A stretch of 54,412 bases of DNA from Gammaproteobacteria bacterium (GCA_011051755.1 DRKN01000172.1:1-54412); one strand, 5' to 3'; positions 35,887 through 45,407 are shown, numbered from the stretch's first letter. The notes: generated by a model from the sequence alone, not told the origin. Program-made: numbers and translations.

Positions 35887-37947
35887 TCAATCACGGTCGT
35901 CAGCCTGATAGGCCCTGTCACCATCACGCAAAAAGAGACCGCGTGGCAAGATGATTTCTTCATGCCCTCCCAGGCCCTGGCGAATCTCGGCCATGGCAAA
36001 ATCCTCGATACCGATGATCACGGGCTTCATTCGTACCTGTCCATCCTGCAACACAGCCAGATACACCTTACCTTCCCGGTTCAGCAGGGCTTCAAAAGGC
36101 ACCTTGATGGCATGAGGGTTCCAGGCGGTACGGATCTCCGCATCCACTGTCTGCCCCGGACGCAGATCAGGGGCCTGCGCACCCAGGCTGATAAACACCT
36201 TCACCGGGCCGGCATTTGCTTCCTGCCCGGTCATCGTATCCAAGCGGGTGACCGTCTCCTGCCATTCCAGGCCCGGAAAGGCATCACTGGTCACCAACAC
36301 CACTTGCCCCACCCGAATACGCTGGCTGTCGGCAGCATCCACGCTCACTTCAATTTCACCCTGTGCCTCGCCGGCAAGCACAAACAGGGAGTCCGTCGGC
36401 ATCACCCATTGGCCGGTTTCAGCCTGGCGCTGTATTATCGTGCCGGAAAAAGGTGCCGTGATATCCTGTTTTTCCGGCACCTGCGTGGCACGCCGCGCCG
36501 CTCCCATGGCCGCGCTGGCGCGCGCACGCGCGGCCATCAGTTTCATTTCGGCATCTTTCACGAATCGTTCCGCCACAGCGCCTTTCTCATGGGAGCGGCG
36601 CAATTGCGCCCAGGTACGTTCTGCCCGCTCGATATCCTCACGCGCAGCGGCCAGCTCCGCCTGTATCTGTTCCAGGTGCGCAGGCAACTCACGATCATCC
36701 AGGCGCGCCAATAACTGCCCACGCTGCACCCTGTCCCCCTGATTCACCAATACCCTTGTCAGGCGACCGGTGCGTGAGGGCCGGATCATCACCCTCTGTC
36801 GACTGACGATGTTGCCGGGCACCACGACGGTCTGATAGATCTCCCCCATTTCAGGGAAGGTGGTCTGCACCGCCAACTCTGTACTGAAAAAAAACGACCC
36901 GCCCTTAAAAACGGCAAAACCCAGTGCCGCCAGCACCATCACCACCAGCAGAGTACGACGGGAAAACAGCCTCTGCAGCCGGTTTGCTGGACGCGACGGC
37001 ATCTCATCGAAGATGAATGGGTTATCGCCATGGCGACTGTCATCTGCACCCTGCTGGATGTTTTGGCGGTCTCTACGCCTGCGGCCCGGGGACGGCTCGG
37101 GATCAACGATAATCTCCCTCTCTCTGTCGTATTCGACAGGCTCTGCTGCACCCCGCCGAAACCCGTCTTCCACATCCGGCGTGGCGGTCTCCGGCGCGGC
37201 TTCCGGAGTCGTATCGATCACCGGCTCAGGCATCGGTGTGGAGACAGGGCGTGACGCCGTGTCACTGGCCACGACCCGCTCTATCATGCCGGCCTCCGGG
37301 GCTACTGTTGGCGCTGGCTCGGCCGGCACAGTATTTTCACTGGATGCCTGTACGTCCGCCCTCTCCTGCGGTGGGTTTTCCGCTGAGAGACCCGTGACCT
37401 GTAGCAGCGGAATGGTCTTGTTGTCTTTGGCCTCGGCAACCGGGGCCGTCTGAACCGGCGTCACCAGTGGGACATCCACGGATTCACGGTGACTGGCTTG
37501 CGGCTGAGTCGCTATGGATTCGTGCCTTTCAAGCAGCAGACGGCGGATGTGGCCATCCAGCTCTCCGGCATCGACCGGCTTGCTCATCACCTGATTGGCC
37601 CCGGCATCGTAGGCCTTGGCCAATGCCTCGGCATCGGTGGAGCCGGTAATGACGATAATCGGCAATTGACTCAGCCTGGGTTGCCCGCTCTGACGCAGGG
37701 TGCGGATCAGATCATCACCATCCATCCCCGAGGAGGAAACTTTGAGATCGGTGAGCAATAAATCATAGTCCCCCTGAATCAGGGCGACAACGGCGGGTTC
37801 CGCAAACTGAAAATAGTCTATCTGATAGCCACAGGGCTCCAGCATGCGGCGCATAACGAAGGCGGCGGTGCGGCTGTCATCGACATAGCACAAACGTGCG
37901 GTAGGCTTCTCTGCCCCCGGCGGGTGAGTGGAGAACCTCTCACTCAT
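35887..37947 (-). CDS. receiver domain fused to an RND/HlyD-type periplasmic adaptor
   Basis: A 686-residue fusion not known to me as a described type. Residues 15-140: receiver domain with every phosphotransfer residue (YVDDS, Asp67 in LLLTDLK, Thr101 in VITGS, Lys123 in MSKPVD). 140-320: Pro/Glu/Ala-rich acidic linker ending in a basic patch (GRRRRDRQ). Near 330-350: one membrane helix (LLVVMVLAALGFAVF). 360-686: a complete adaptor, with biotinyl-lipoyl halves (VRPSRTGRLTRVLVNQGDRV-like block and ITAPFSGTIIQRQAETGQWV), a coiled coil of about 75 residues, a beta-barrel and a membrane-proximal domain. The receiver would be cytosolic and the adaptor periplasmic. No pump gene is adjacent; a PhoPQ-like pair lies 542 bases upstream on the same strand. 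Start taken at ATG 37947. Confidence 0.88.
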   Translation of the reverse strand: MSERFSTHPPGAEKPTARLCYVDDSRTAAFVMRRMLEPCGYQIDYFQFAEPAVVALIQGDYDLLLTDLKVSSSGMDGDDLIRTLRQSGQPRLSQLPIIVITGSTDAEALAKAYDAGANQVMSKPVDAGELDGHIRRLLLERHESIATQPQASHRESVDVPLVTPVQTAPVAEAKDNKTIPLLQVTGLSAENPPQERADVQASSENTVPAEPAPTVAPEAGMIERVVASDTASRPVSTPMPEPVIDTTPEAAPETATPDVEDGFRRGAAEPVEYDREREIIVDPEPSPGRRRRDRQNIQQGADDSRHGDNPFIFDEMPSRPANRLQRLFSRRTLLVVMVLAALGFAVFKGGSFFFSTELAVQTTFPEMGEIYQTVVVPGNIVSRQRVMIRPSRTGRLTRVLVNQGDRVQRGQLLARLDDRELPAHLEQIQAELAAAREDIERAERTWAQLRRSHEKGAVAERFVKDAEMKLMAARARASAAMGAARRATQVPEKQDITAPFSGTIIQRQAETGQWVMPTDSLFVLAGEAQGEIEVSVDAADSQRIRVGQVVLVTSDAFPGLEWQETVTRLDTMTGQEANAGPVKVFISLGAQAPDLRPGQTVDAEIRTAWNPHAIKVPFEALLNREGKVYLAVLQDGQVRMKPVIIGIEDFAMAEIRQGLGGHEEIILPRGLFLRDGDRAYQADDRD

Positions 37948-38489
37948 GGCCAATATTACTCATGGAAAACGAACTCTGAAACAATTCCAACGGGCGCTTG
38001 GCAAATATTCCCGTGACTGTCGGCAGTCTGTGGGGGTTCCATTTATTGCATGCGGCCTCTGCGGGGCAACGAAATAGACGTGCCCTCTATTATCTGTGTT
38101 GTACCCAATGCCCTGTTCCAGCAGTTCATTAACCGCAGGGCGCCTCCCGGCATCGCTGCCACTATAAGATTACCCGCCAGCTAAGTAAACTCGTCACACT
38201 TCGATGCATCAGCCGCCAAAAGCCATAACATTCCATGCGTCAATCTCCTGGGGTTGAATTCCCTGCGGCTTGCTTGGCTGCCGCCACTGATGAAGGCTGG
38301 GTATTGCCCACCATTTGCGAGAATACTGGCAACGGGGATGTCTAATGGAGGTGCAACACAAGTGGATAACAGATAGGTTTTGCAGCGGCCTGTGCAGGCC
38401 GGTCTCAGGCCTCAGTGCCTTGCTTGAGAGAAATAGCACCGGCTTACCCCATAATGGTCGCCACTATCACGGCGATAGATTTACCGCTG
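37948..38489. other. gap with dispersed repeats between the kinase and the fusion gene
   Basis: Contains GGGTTGAATTCCCTGCGGCTTG (inverse of the 29068 word) at about 38253 and GGGTATTGCCCACCATTTGCGAG at 38299, the same pair of words found at 28964-29085. No gene is recognised. The repeat makes read-through from the kinase operon uncertain. Confidence 0.6.
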
Positions 38490-39863
38490 TTATCCCTTTG
38501 GCCCCGCTGGCAGCCAGACATGCACCGCCGCACCGCCCAGCTCACTTTCACCAATTTCCAACGTGCCGCCGTACAACTGTACAATATCCCGCACGATGGA
38601 AAGACCGATGCCATGTCCGGCAATATCCGAATCGGCCCGGCGACCGCGCTGCATGACATAGCGCACCATTTCGGAAGGAATGCCCGCACCATCATCCTCG
38701 ACATGGATAAACAGATCCATTTCACCGTTGCGCGGCCCGGCCTTGGAGCAGGCCAGCACATGCACCTGTCCCCGGCACCATTTAAAGGCATTGTCCGTGA
38801 GGTTGCCAACAATCTCCACCAAATCGCCCTCATCACCGGAAAACTCCAGACCGGGCTGCAATTCAGTTACCGTTTTCACTTCCTTGTCGGCATATACCTT
38901 GTGCAGACCGGCCAGCACTTTCTCCACCACAGCCTGTACCGCGATAGGCGCGGACAATACCGTCCAGCCTGAAGTCGCGGCACGCCGTAGTTGATAGCCC
39001 GTGAGCTGATTCATGCGCTCCACCTGTTCTAACACAATGTTGGGCAGTTCAGTTTTACCCTCACGGTTTTCCGCCGCGCTCTGTAGAATCGCGAGGGGGG
39101 TTTTGAGACTATGGGCAAGGTCGCCGAGGGTGCGCCGGTACCGCTCCAGGTGCTCCCGTTGGTGGGAAAGCAGGCCATTGATATTACTGGTCAGTGTCTG
39201 CAATTCGGGTGGATAACGTCCCTTCATGCGTGTCTGCATACCCTCTTCAATGGCGCCCAATTCATTGGCGGCATGTTTCAACGGCAGCAATCCCCAGCGC
39301 AGAATGCCCCACTGCACCGCCAGCAGCAACAGCGCCACCCCCCCCAGCGTCCCCCACAGACTGCTCCGGAAGGCGGCGATCCGGGCATCGAATTCAGTCA
39401 TGTCCTGTGCGACGCTGAAGGTATAATCCTGTCCGGGATCGGGGGAATCACTCCAGACCACGCCGTAACTGAACAGATAAAGCCGCTGACCATCGGGCAG
39501 GGTAATCTGCCGGCTGCTCTCAGCCAGACGGGGAAGATTTTTTGTAAAAGGGATCGACATATCCTTGATGGATTCCGAGCGCCACAGCCATTTTCCATCA
39601 TTGCTGGAGACCTCGCCAAAGAGACCGGATGCCGGATCGTAAAAGCGTGTGTCCGGTAATTCCTTGTCCATGATGAGACGCCCGTCATCACCCATCTCGG
39701 CAGCGGATATCAGGGCATAGACATGCCCGAACATGCGCTCTTCCATGTCCTGTTCAATACTGTCGTGATAGATTTTTTCGAGGGTGATCTCGGCGAGCCC
39801 GAAGAAACTGAAAAGCACCGCACTGGCCGCAATCAGCACACGGGTATTCAGGGAAAGGGGCAT
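38490..39863 (-). CDS. PhoQ-like sensor histidine kinase
   Basis: A 457-residue inner-membrane kinase. A first helix (VLIAASAVLFSFFGLAEI), a periplasmic sensor of about 140 residues, a second helix (LWGTLGGVALLLLAVQWGIL) and HAMP region precede the H-box LGDLAHSLKTPLAILQSA and the ATP-binding domain (GNLTDNAFKWC, DDGAGIPSEM, GHGIGLSIVRDIVQLYGG). H-box and N-box are those of PhoQ. The sensor does not show the acidic Mg2+-binding patch clearly, so the signal is unknown. Its ATG overlaps the regulator stop (TGATG). Confidence 0.9.
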   Translation of the reverse strand: MPLSLNTRVLIAASAVLFSFFGLAEITLEKIYHDSIEQDMEERMFGHVYALISAAEMGDDGRLIMDKELPDTRFYDPASGLFGEVSSNDGKWLWRSESIKDMSIPFTKNLPRLAESSRQITLPDGQRLYLFSYGVVWSDSPDPGQDYTFSVAQDMTEFDARIAAFRSSLWGTLGGVALLLLAVQWGILRWGLLPLKHAANELGAIEEGMQTRMKGRYPPELQTLTSNINGLLSHQREHLERYRRTLGDLAHSLKTPLAILQSAAENREGKTELPNIVLEQVERMNQLTGYQLRRAATSGWTVLSAPIAVQAVVEKVLAGLHKVYADKEVKTVTELQPGLEFSGDEGDLVEIVGNLTDNAFKWCRGQVHVLACSKAGPRNGEMDLFIHVEDDGAGIPSEMVRYVMQRGRRADSDIAGHGIGLSIVRDIVQLYGGTLEIGESELGGAAVHVWLPAGPKG

Positions 39864-40561
39864 CAGGTGCTGCCGCGGTTCTCAGAGGTCGGTGTCAAGG
39901 CAAACCGATAGCCCCGGCCACGCAGGGTTTCTATGACGTTGAGGACGCCGTCGGGATCGAGCTTGCGACGCAGACGGCCAATGAAGACCTCGATAACATT
40001 GCTGTCACGGTCAAAGTCCTGGTCATAGATATGCTCGGTGAGTTCGGACTTGGACACGACCTGACCCGCACGCAAGACCAGATACTCCAGCACCCGGTAT
40101 TCATAGGCAGTCAGTTCGATGGATTTTTCATCGACAATCACCTGCTGGGTGCCGATGTCGATATGCAGTGAACCGAAAATAAGCTCTGACTGGGTCCAGC
40201 CGGCAGATCTGCGCATGAGCGCCTTGAGACGCGCCAGCAATTCCTCCATGTGAAAAGGCTTGACCAAATAGTCATCGCCGCCGGCTTCGAGACCTTCGAC
40301 CTTATCCTGCCAACGATCCCGGGCAGTCAGGATCAGGATTGGAAATGCCTTGCCTTCACTGCGCAAATGGCGGATCAGGTCGATACCGGACAGCTTGGGC
40401 AGGCCCAGATCCACCACCCCCACATCGATGGGATATTCCCGTCCCAGGTACTGCCCTTCTTCACCATCGGCAGCCTGATCCACAACGAAGCCCTCTTGCC
40501 GCAAACGGGTGGCAAGCTCTTCACGCAAACGCAATTCGTCTTCGACGACCAAGACACGCAT
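39863..40561 (-). CDS. PhoP-like OmpR-family response regulator
   Basis: A 232-residue regulator: receiver domain (LVVEDELRLREEL, GVVDLGLPKLSG with the phospho-Asp, ILTARDRW, LVKPFHMEELLAR) and a winged-helix DNA-binding domain (IELTAYEYRVLEYLVLRAGQ, IEVFIGRLRRKLD, ETLRGRGYRF). It is first of a two-gene operon with the kinase. It resembles PhoP most among OmpR-type regulators. A perfect palindrome 90 bases upstream could be its own operator. Confidence 0.92.
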   Translation of the reverse strand: MRVLVVEDELRLREELATRLRQEGFVVDQAADGEEGQYLGREYPIDVGVVDLGLPKLSGIDLIRHLRSEGKAFPILILTARDRWQDKVEGLEAGGDDYLVKPFHMEELLARLKALMRRSAGWTQSELIFGSLHIDIGTQQVIVDEKSIELTAYEYRVLEYLVLRAGQVVSKSELTEHIYDQDFDRDSNVIEVFIGRLRRKLDPDGVLNVIETLRGRGYRFALTPTSENRGST

Positions 40562-40650
40562 AGTACTAAATCTCTTGAGGAAAAGCCGGATAGGCAGGGA
40601 AAGACATCGTATAATCTGAAAGGCGGCACACCCTCTTTAGATTAGCGCTA

Positions 40651-40666
40651 TTGCATTGAAATGCAA
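40651..40666. promoter_or_regulatory. palindrome upstream of the phoP-like operon
   Basis: TTGCATT-GA-AATGCAA is a perfect inverted repeat about 90 bases before the regulator start. On the minus strand an ATTATAC word that could serve as -10 lies between it and the gene. It does not look like the direct-repeat PhoP box, so the binding protein is unknown. Confidence 0.35.
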
Positions 40667-40678
40667 AGAGGAAATGTC

Positions 40679-40705
40679 TGGGATGGGCTGCCATCCGCCC
40701 AACAC
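40679..40705. repeat. GGATGGGC...GCCCAAC repeat piece
   Basis: GGGATGGGCTGCCATCCGCCCAAC resembles the TGGATGGGCGGTGCCCAAC word at 29011, a member of the dispersed TGGGCATTGCCCA family. Confidence 0.5.
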
Positions 40706-40779
40706 GGGAACGTGACCGAGCATGGCGGAGGCACCCGGGAAACATGAGGCACCATTTTCCCGTCCCGTGCAAAACGACG

Positions 40780-41088
40780 CTATAACGTCATAATAAAATC
40801 GACCAGCTTCTCGATATTGGCATCGGAAACACGTGGTGAATAGGGAGGCATGGGCGCAGTGCCCCAAACACCCTTGCCACCCTTCTTGATCTTGACGGTC
40901 AGTTTGGCCCGCGCATCGGCATCGCCCTTATATTTGGCGGCAACATCCAGCCAGGACGGACCAACGATCTTTTTATCCACGCTGTGACACGCCATGCAAC
41001 CACTCTTTTTGGCCAAGGCCAGATCGGCCATTACGGAACCTGAGATGGCCATGGAGACCAAACTTAATGCAATTAAAACTGTTTTCAT
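40780..41088 (-). CDS. class I cytochrome c (c551/c552-type)
   Basis: A 102-residue periplasmic electron carrier: signal peptide ending SVMA-DLALAKK, heme site GCMACHSVD, VGPSWLDVAAKY, and the axial Met in MPPYSP. Length and motifs match cytochrome c551/c552 that donate electrons to terminal oxidases or nitrite reductase. GAGGGTGAG lies just before the ATG. Single gene between the phoPQ-like operon and a peptidase gene. Confidence 0.94.
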   Translation of the reverse strand: MKTVLIALSLVSMAISGSVMADLALAKKSGCMACHSVDKKIVGPSWLDVAAKYKGDADARAKLTVKIKKGGKGVWGTAPMPPYSPRVSDANIEKLVDFIMTL

Positions 41089-41201
41089 TACTCACCCTCC
41101 ATAGGCAGATACATAGGCGCACAAGCGCATAGGCAAAATGTCCACAATACCGCGAAGGTACTCCGCAAAAACTGAACACGCACTGAACATGACTAAACCA
41201 C

Positions 41202-42365
41202 TCAGGTATAACCCTTAAATCGCTGCGCATTCTTACGCAAGCGGGCCTGTGTCCCGGCCCAGGGCGCCTGCCATGCCAGGCCCGGGCGCATCAATCCACG
41301 GCACAGACGCAGCAGTCCGTCGATATCATCACAGTGCACAAATTCCGGTGCCGGCCCCTGTGCCTTGCGACAATCCATACCACCATCGAAGCATTGATTA
41401 TGGTAATTGCCCAGCGGCAAGGTCAGGCCGATGGTGGGAATACCCCAAGCCGTGGCGGCGGTTGCCTCACAGGCGCCGCCATCCATGATACGTCGCTGGT
41501 GCCTACCCGGCAGCAGCCTTTCCGCCAGATCCGAGAGCAGGCGCATGCCCCCGGGGTCGAAGGTCGTACGCCGATCTCCCAGGCGCACCACCGGCCCCTT
41601 GCCGATGTGCGCGCCGGGCAATGTCCGCGAGGCCTCCAGGCTGACACAGACCAATGGGCGGCGCCGCTCATCCAGCCAACCCAGATCGAAGTGCCGCACG
41701 GCACCGACAAAACCCACCTCCTCCGCCCGCGTCAACAGACCCAGAAAGGGGGCCCGGTCGGCCTTGCCACGTTTGCACAGATCGATGGCCGTGGAGACGA
41801 TCGCAAACACCCCGGCCAGATCATCGACAGCGCGGGCGTAGATACGCTTGCCGCTACGCCAGTAAGGCGCCCGGAATTGCAGGCCACCGAACAGCTGTGT
41901 TGCCGGCAGGTTGCCCGTCCGTTTACTGCGCAATTGAACCACGGCACTGTCCATCGCCCAACCCTGCTTGCGCAGTTTGACCTTCCTCAGGCAGCCTTTT
42001 TCCAGCATTATCTTCCCGTCAGACAACCAAACCCCGGCCCCGGCCAGATGCTTGACGGGCGAGCCCCCCAGCCATTTCACGGCGAGGTGTTTTTCATCGA
42101 GCCAGCGCACACCATGAAAGCCCGGATGATCCATATGGGCGACGAACAGGCGTACCGGCTGTGCGGATTTTTCCCGCAGCAGGCGGCGATAGGCTGCGCA
42201 TGAATCAACGCCGACCAGCAGATTGCCGACAGGGTCTTCGCAACAGGGCACACCCGCACGCTGCAGGTGCGCGCTGGCACAGCGCAGTACATACATCTCC
42301 CGGAAGGGAGCGGTGGGCTGGGAGAGGATATCTTTGAGGAGCTGCTGGCGGGTAGCGGTCAACAT
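41202..42365 (-). CDS. M42/M20-like metallopeptidase
   Basis: A 387-residue protein with the co-catalytic zinc layout of the M42 aminopeptidase fold: FVAHMDHPG (His ligand), YARAVDDLAGVFAI (bridging Asp), LTRAEEVGFVGA (catalytic Glu pair), VSLEA and NYHNQCFDGG (last His). Sequence between motifs departs from standard M42 enzymes and is rich in Arg. The substrate is unknown. The start at 42365 is preferred (GGAG ten bases upstream, ending the preceding repeat) over a longer frame. Confidence 0.75.
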   Translation of the reverse strand: MLTATRQQLLKDILSQPTAPFREMYVLRCASAHLQRAGVPCCEDPVGNLLVGVDSCAAYRRLLREKSAQPVRLFVAHMDHPGFHGVRWLDEKHLAVKWLGGSPVKHLAGAGVWLSDGKIMLEKGCLRKVKLRKQGWAMDSAVVQLRSKRTGNLPATQLFGGLQFRAPYWRSGKRIYARAVDDLAGVFAIVSTAIDLCKRGKADRAPFLGLLTRAEEVGFVGAVRHFDLGWLDERRRPLVCVSLEASRTLPGAHIGKGPVVRLGDRRTTFDPGGMRLLSDLAERLLPGRHQRRIMDGGACEATAATAWGIPTIGLTLPLGNYHNQCFDGGMDCRKAQGPAPEFVHCDDIDGLLRLCRGLMRPGLAWQAPWAGTQARLRKNAQRFKGYT

Positions 42366-42694
42366 AAATAAACAACTCCGCAGCAAGCTATCTTGCTGCA
42401 CTCGACTTTCACTCTGCGAAAGCGGGGTATTGAAGGGTGCTGACGGGATCTTGAGAGACCTGGAATACCGTCATTCCCGCGCAGGCGGGAATCCAGAATG
42501 TCGGAAATTTCAAGCATGCAGGATGACTGGCTCCGGCGAAAACCAGATCCTGCGGCGGCAATCTCTGGATTCCGGCTAAAAACAGGCCGGAATGACGATA
42601 ATATCGCAGCACCAAAAGTAAGCGCTTTTCTTAAAGAAGCTACTTTTGGTCGGCGAGCTGCGGGGAATTCGACCCAACGAGATTAAAGGCAAGA
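42366..42694. other. repeat-filled gap between bactofilin and peptidase genes
   Basis: Holds the CGTCATTCC element (42469-42597) and, at 42640-42685, TACTTTTGGTCGGCGAGCTG followed by CGGGGAATTCGACCC, a relative of the word at 29068 and 38253. No gene is recognised. Confidence 0.6.
42469..42597. repeat. 129-bp CGTCATTCCCGC...GGAATGACG element
   Basis: Ends CGTCATTCC and GGAATGACG are inverted copies; inside, GGCGGGAATCCAGA faces TCTGGATTCC. GTCATTCCCGCGNAGGCGGGAATCC is a very common gammaproteobacterial dispersed palindrome, and here two copies enclose about 80 bases, like a small MITE. Confidence 0.75.
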
Positions 42695-43120
42695 TCAACC
42701 CACAGACTCGGCAGCACGCCGATTGGCAAAGCGGGTGACATCGCTCATCTGCAATTCACCCTCGTGAACGGCGCCTTCGGCAATGGCGATCAGCCGGCTG
42801 GTGAGGGTGCCGCGGATGCGCGCCGTGGAGATAATTTCCATCGTTTCACGCGCCATCAGACTTCCCTCCACCCGCCCGGCAATGAGCATATTGTTCGCGA
42901 CAATGCCACCAATCCAACGACCGCCTTCGGCAATCACCAGGGTGCCATCGATGTCGCAGTCTCCTTCGACGCGGCCATAGACGATACAGTGGCCCGCCCC
43001 TCCCATGACACCAGTGAACGATGTTTCAGGGCCAACGCTGCTGGCAAAGCCCTCGACCCGGTCGAGAATCCGCCGGCCCTTTACCGTACCCAGATTAATG
43101 TCTGGCTCGTTGCTCACCAC
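42695..43120 (-). CDS. bactofilin (DUF583)
   Basis: A 141-residue protein of the polymer-forming bactofilin family: the beta-helix core VYGRVEGDCDIDGTLVIAEG, GIVANNMLIAGRVEGSL, ISTARIRGTLTSRLIAIAEGA has the regular Gly/Val/Ile turns, with short disordered ends. Bactofilins form membrane-linked filaments that organise cell-wall or polarity proteins. The start is GTG (43120 or 43117). It lies 26 bases behind fabB, so it probably shares the fabAB transcript. Confidence 0.9.
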   Translation of the reverse strand: MVSNEPDINLGTVKGRRILDRVEGFASSVGPETSFTGVMGGAGHCIVYGRVEGDCDIDGTLVIAEGGRWIGGIVANNMLIAGRVEGSLMARETMEIISTARIRGTLTSRLIAIAEGAVHEGELQMSDVTRFANRRAAESVG

Positions 43121-43146
43121 TGAATCACGCGCATACCGACAGGCCG

Positions 43147-44361
43147 CTATCTGTAGCGCCGGAAAACAAGACAGGCGTTGGTGCCGCCAAAGCCGAAGCT
43201 GTTGGACATCACCGTATCGAGGCCGGCATTGTCGATGCGCGCACGGGCAATGGGAAATTCCACCGCCGCGGGGTCGAGGGTCTCGATATTCGCCGAGGCG
43301 GCAACAAAATCGTTCGTCATCATCAAAAGAGAGTAGATGGCCTCGTTGACGCCCGCTGCCCCCAGGGCGTGACCGGTCAGCGATTTGGTGGAATTGATGT
43401 GTGGCACGTGGTCACCAAATACCTCACGCAGTGCGCCCAGTTCCTTGGTATCACCGACCGGCGTGCTGGTGCCATGGGCATTGATATAGTCGACCTTGCC
43501 ATCGACCGTGGCCAACGCTTGCTGCATGCAGCGCACGGCGCCCTCGCCGGAGGGCTGCACCATGTCGTGGCCATCACAGGTCGCGCCATAACCCACCAGC
43601 TCGGCATAAATCTTCGCACCGCGCGCCTTGGCGTGCGCCAGCTCTTCCAGCACCAACAACCCACCGCCACCGGCGATCACAAAGCCATCACGATGGGTAT
43701 CGAAGGCCCGTGAAGCCTTATCCGGGGTGTCGTTGTACTTGGATGACATGGCGCCCATGGCGTCAAACAGTACGGACTGGCTCCAGTGCAACTCCTCGCC
43801 ACCGCCGGCAAAGACGATGTCCTGCTTGCCCAGCTGGATCAGTTCCATGCCGTTGCCGATACAGTGTGCGCTGGTGGAACAGGCGGAGCTGATGGAATAG
43901 CTCACGCCTTTGATCTTGAAGGCGGTGCCCAGACAGGCGGAAGTGGTGCTCCCCATCGCGCGCGGCACCATGAATGGCCCGACCTTGCGCACACCCTTGG
44001 TACGCAGCAAATCAGCGGCCAGTACGACATTTTCATTGGAGGCGCCGCCGGAACCGACCACCAGGCCGCTGCGCGGATTGGACACCTGCTCGCCGCTCAG
44101 ACCGGCATCGTCAATGGCCTGCACCATGGCGAGATAATTGAACGCCGCAGCATCGCCCATGAAACGGCGCAGCTTACGGTCGATGAGTTCTTCGGTATTC
44201 AGGCGCACCGGGCCATGTACCTGGCTGCGGAAACCAAGATCGGCATATTCCTGACTGAATTCAATGCCGGAACGTCCTTCACGCAGCGAATCCAACACTT
44301 CCTGCTGATTGTTTCCGATACTGGATACGATGCCCAGGCCGGTGATTACAACGCGTCTCAC
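43147..44361 (-). CDS. fabB: 3-oxoacyl-ACP synthase I
   Basis: A 404-residue condensing enzyme of unsaturated fatty-acid synthesis. It has the nucleophile in [15 protein letters not shown], the two His motifs [12 protein letters not shown] and [15 protein letters not shown], and the Gly-rich end [11 protein letters not shown]. The GTG start has GAGGAAAG upstream. It follows fabA by 18 bases; the fabA-fabB pair is the standard gammaproteobacterial arrangement. Confidence 0.97.
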   Translation of the reverse strand: MRRVVITGLGIVSSIGNNQQEVLDSLREGRSGIEFSQEYADLGFRSQVHGPVRLNTEELIDRKLRRFMGDAAAFNYLAMVQAIDDAGLSGEQVSNPRSGLVVGSGGASNENVVLAADLLRTKGVRKVGPFMVPRAMGSTTSACLGTAFKIKGVSYSISSACSTSAHCIGNGMELIQLGKQDIVFAGGGEELHWSQSVLFDAMGAMSSKYNDTPDKASRAFDTHRDGFVIAGGGGLLVLEELAHAKARGAKIYAELVGYGATCDGHDMVQPSGEGAVRCMQQALATVDGKVDYINAHGTSTPVGDTKELGALREVFGDHVPHINSTKSLTGHALGAAGVNEAIYSLLMMTNDFVAASANIETLDPAAVEFPIARARIDNAGLDTVMSNSFGFGGTNACLVFRRYR

Positions 44362-44379
44362 AATGCTTTCCTCGCTTCC

Positions 44380-44919
44380 TCAGAAATTTTCAGTGGAGGT
44401 AAACAGACCAACCCGCAGATCCTTCGCAGAATAGATTTCCCGGCCATCGACTTCCATGACCGCATCGGCAATACCCATCACTAACTTGCGCATGATGACG
44501 CGCTTCATATTGATGCGATAGGTCACCATTTTATTGGCCGGCGTCACCTGTCCGGTAAATTTCACCTCACCGGCGCCGAGTGCGCGTCCACGTCCAGGAC
44601 CACCACTCCAGCCAAGAAAAAACCCCACCAGTTGCCACATGGCATCGATACCCAGACAACCCGGCATCACGGGATCACCCTCGAAGTGGCAGGCGAAAAA
44701 CCACAGATCTGGCGTAATATCCAGCTCGGCGATGATTTCACCCTTGCCATAGGTGCCACCGCTGGCGGCAATGCGGATAACGCGGTCACACATCAGCATG
44801 GGCGGCAGCGGCAGCTGGGCATTGCCTTCGCCAAAGAGTTCACCCCGACCACAACTGAGCAGTTCCTCATGGGAATAGCTACCTTGTCTGGATGAAATTT
44901 CAGTTTCGATTGACGACAT
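44380..44919 (-). CDS. fabA: 3-hydroxydecanoyl-ACP dehydratase/isomerase
   Basis: A 179-residue FabA that dehydrates and isomerises the C10 intermediate, the branch point to unsaturated fatty acids. It has the hot-dog fold with the catalytic His in [20 protein letters not shown] (with Asp later in DAMWQLVGF) and [14 protein letters not shown]. The start at 44919 has GGGGA eight bases upstream. First of fabA-fabB-bactofilin. No clear FabR-type operator was found upstream. Confidence 0.97.
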   Translation of the reverse strand: MSSIETEISSRQGSYSHEELLSCGRGELFGEGNAQLPLPPMLMCDRVIRIAASGGTYGKGEIIAELDITPDLWFFACHFEGDPVMPGCLGIDAMWQLVGFFLGWSGGPGRGRALGAGEVKFTGQVTPANKMVTYRINMKRVIMRKLVMGIADAVMEVDGREIYSAKDLRVGLFTSTENF

Positions 44920-45407
44920 ACGAGCGATCCCCATGCTTGCCTAACTAGGTGTTTGAATTTGGAACTCAGTAAAAGAATCAGTAATGAAAGATAGTGCCGT
45001 GCGGCAACAAGCCATCCGACAGCGATTGCCGGCGTAGATTACCATACCCCGTCAGGGTTTTGGGAACCGTCGGGCCAGGGGGCGTTTACTACTACCTGAA
45101 TCCGTGGCTTCAGGGCGGATGCAGAACGCACCAAAAGTGGGCGCTCTTCGGCGAGATACTGATTTCACCGTGGAATTAAAAAATCTTAGCTTCATTCATC
45201 GGTTAGCGCAGTGTATCCTATGGATAAGCGGGCATTTTTTAAACCGCTGTGGAATCAAGAGCCTGTGCTATGCGCCGTCATGAAGTCACGGATTCAGCGA
45301 CTATTCTGACAGTATTCACACACGTCCTCGATATCCGACAGACCGGCATCACTGTGCACACAATAGCACCACCGTTACCGCCAATGAACGGCAGGGAAAG
45401 CAGTACT
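44920..45407. other. intergenic stretch between relA and fabA
   Basis: Contains a dispersed-repeat piece (GGCTTCAGGGCGGATGCAGA, then CACCAAAAGTGGGCGCTCTTC). No gene is recognised; plus-strand frames here are the start of a shadow of relA. Confidence 0.5.
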
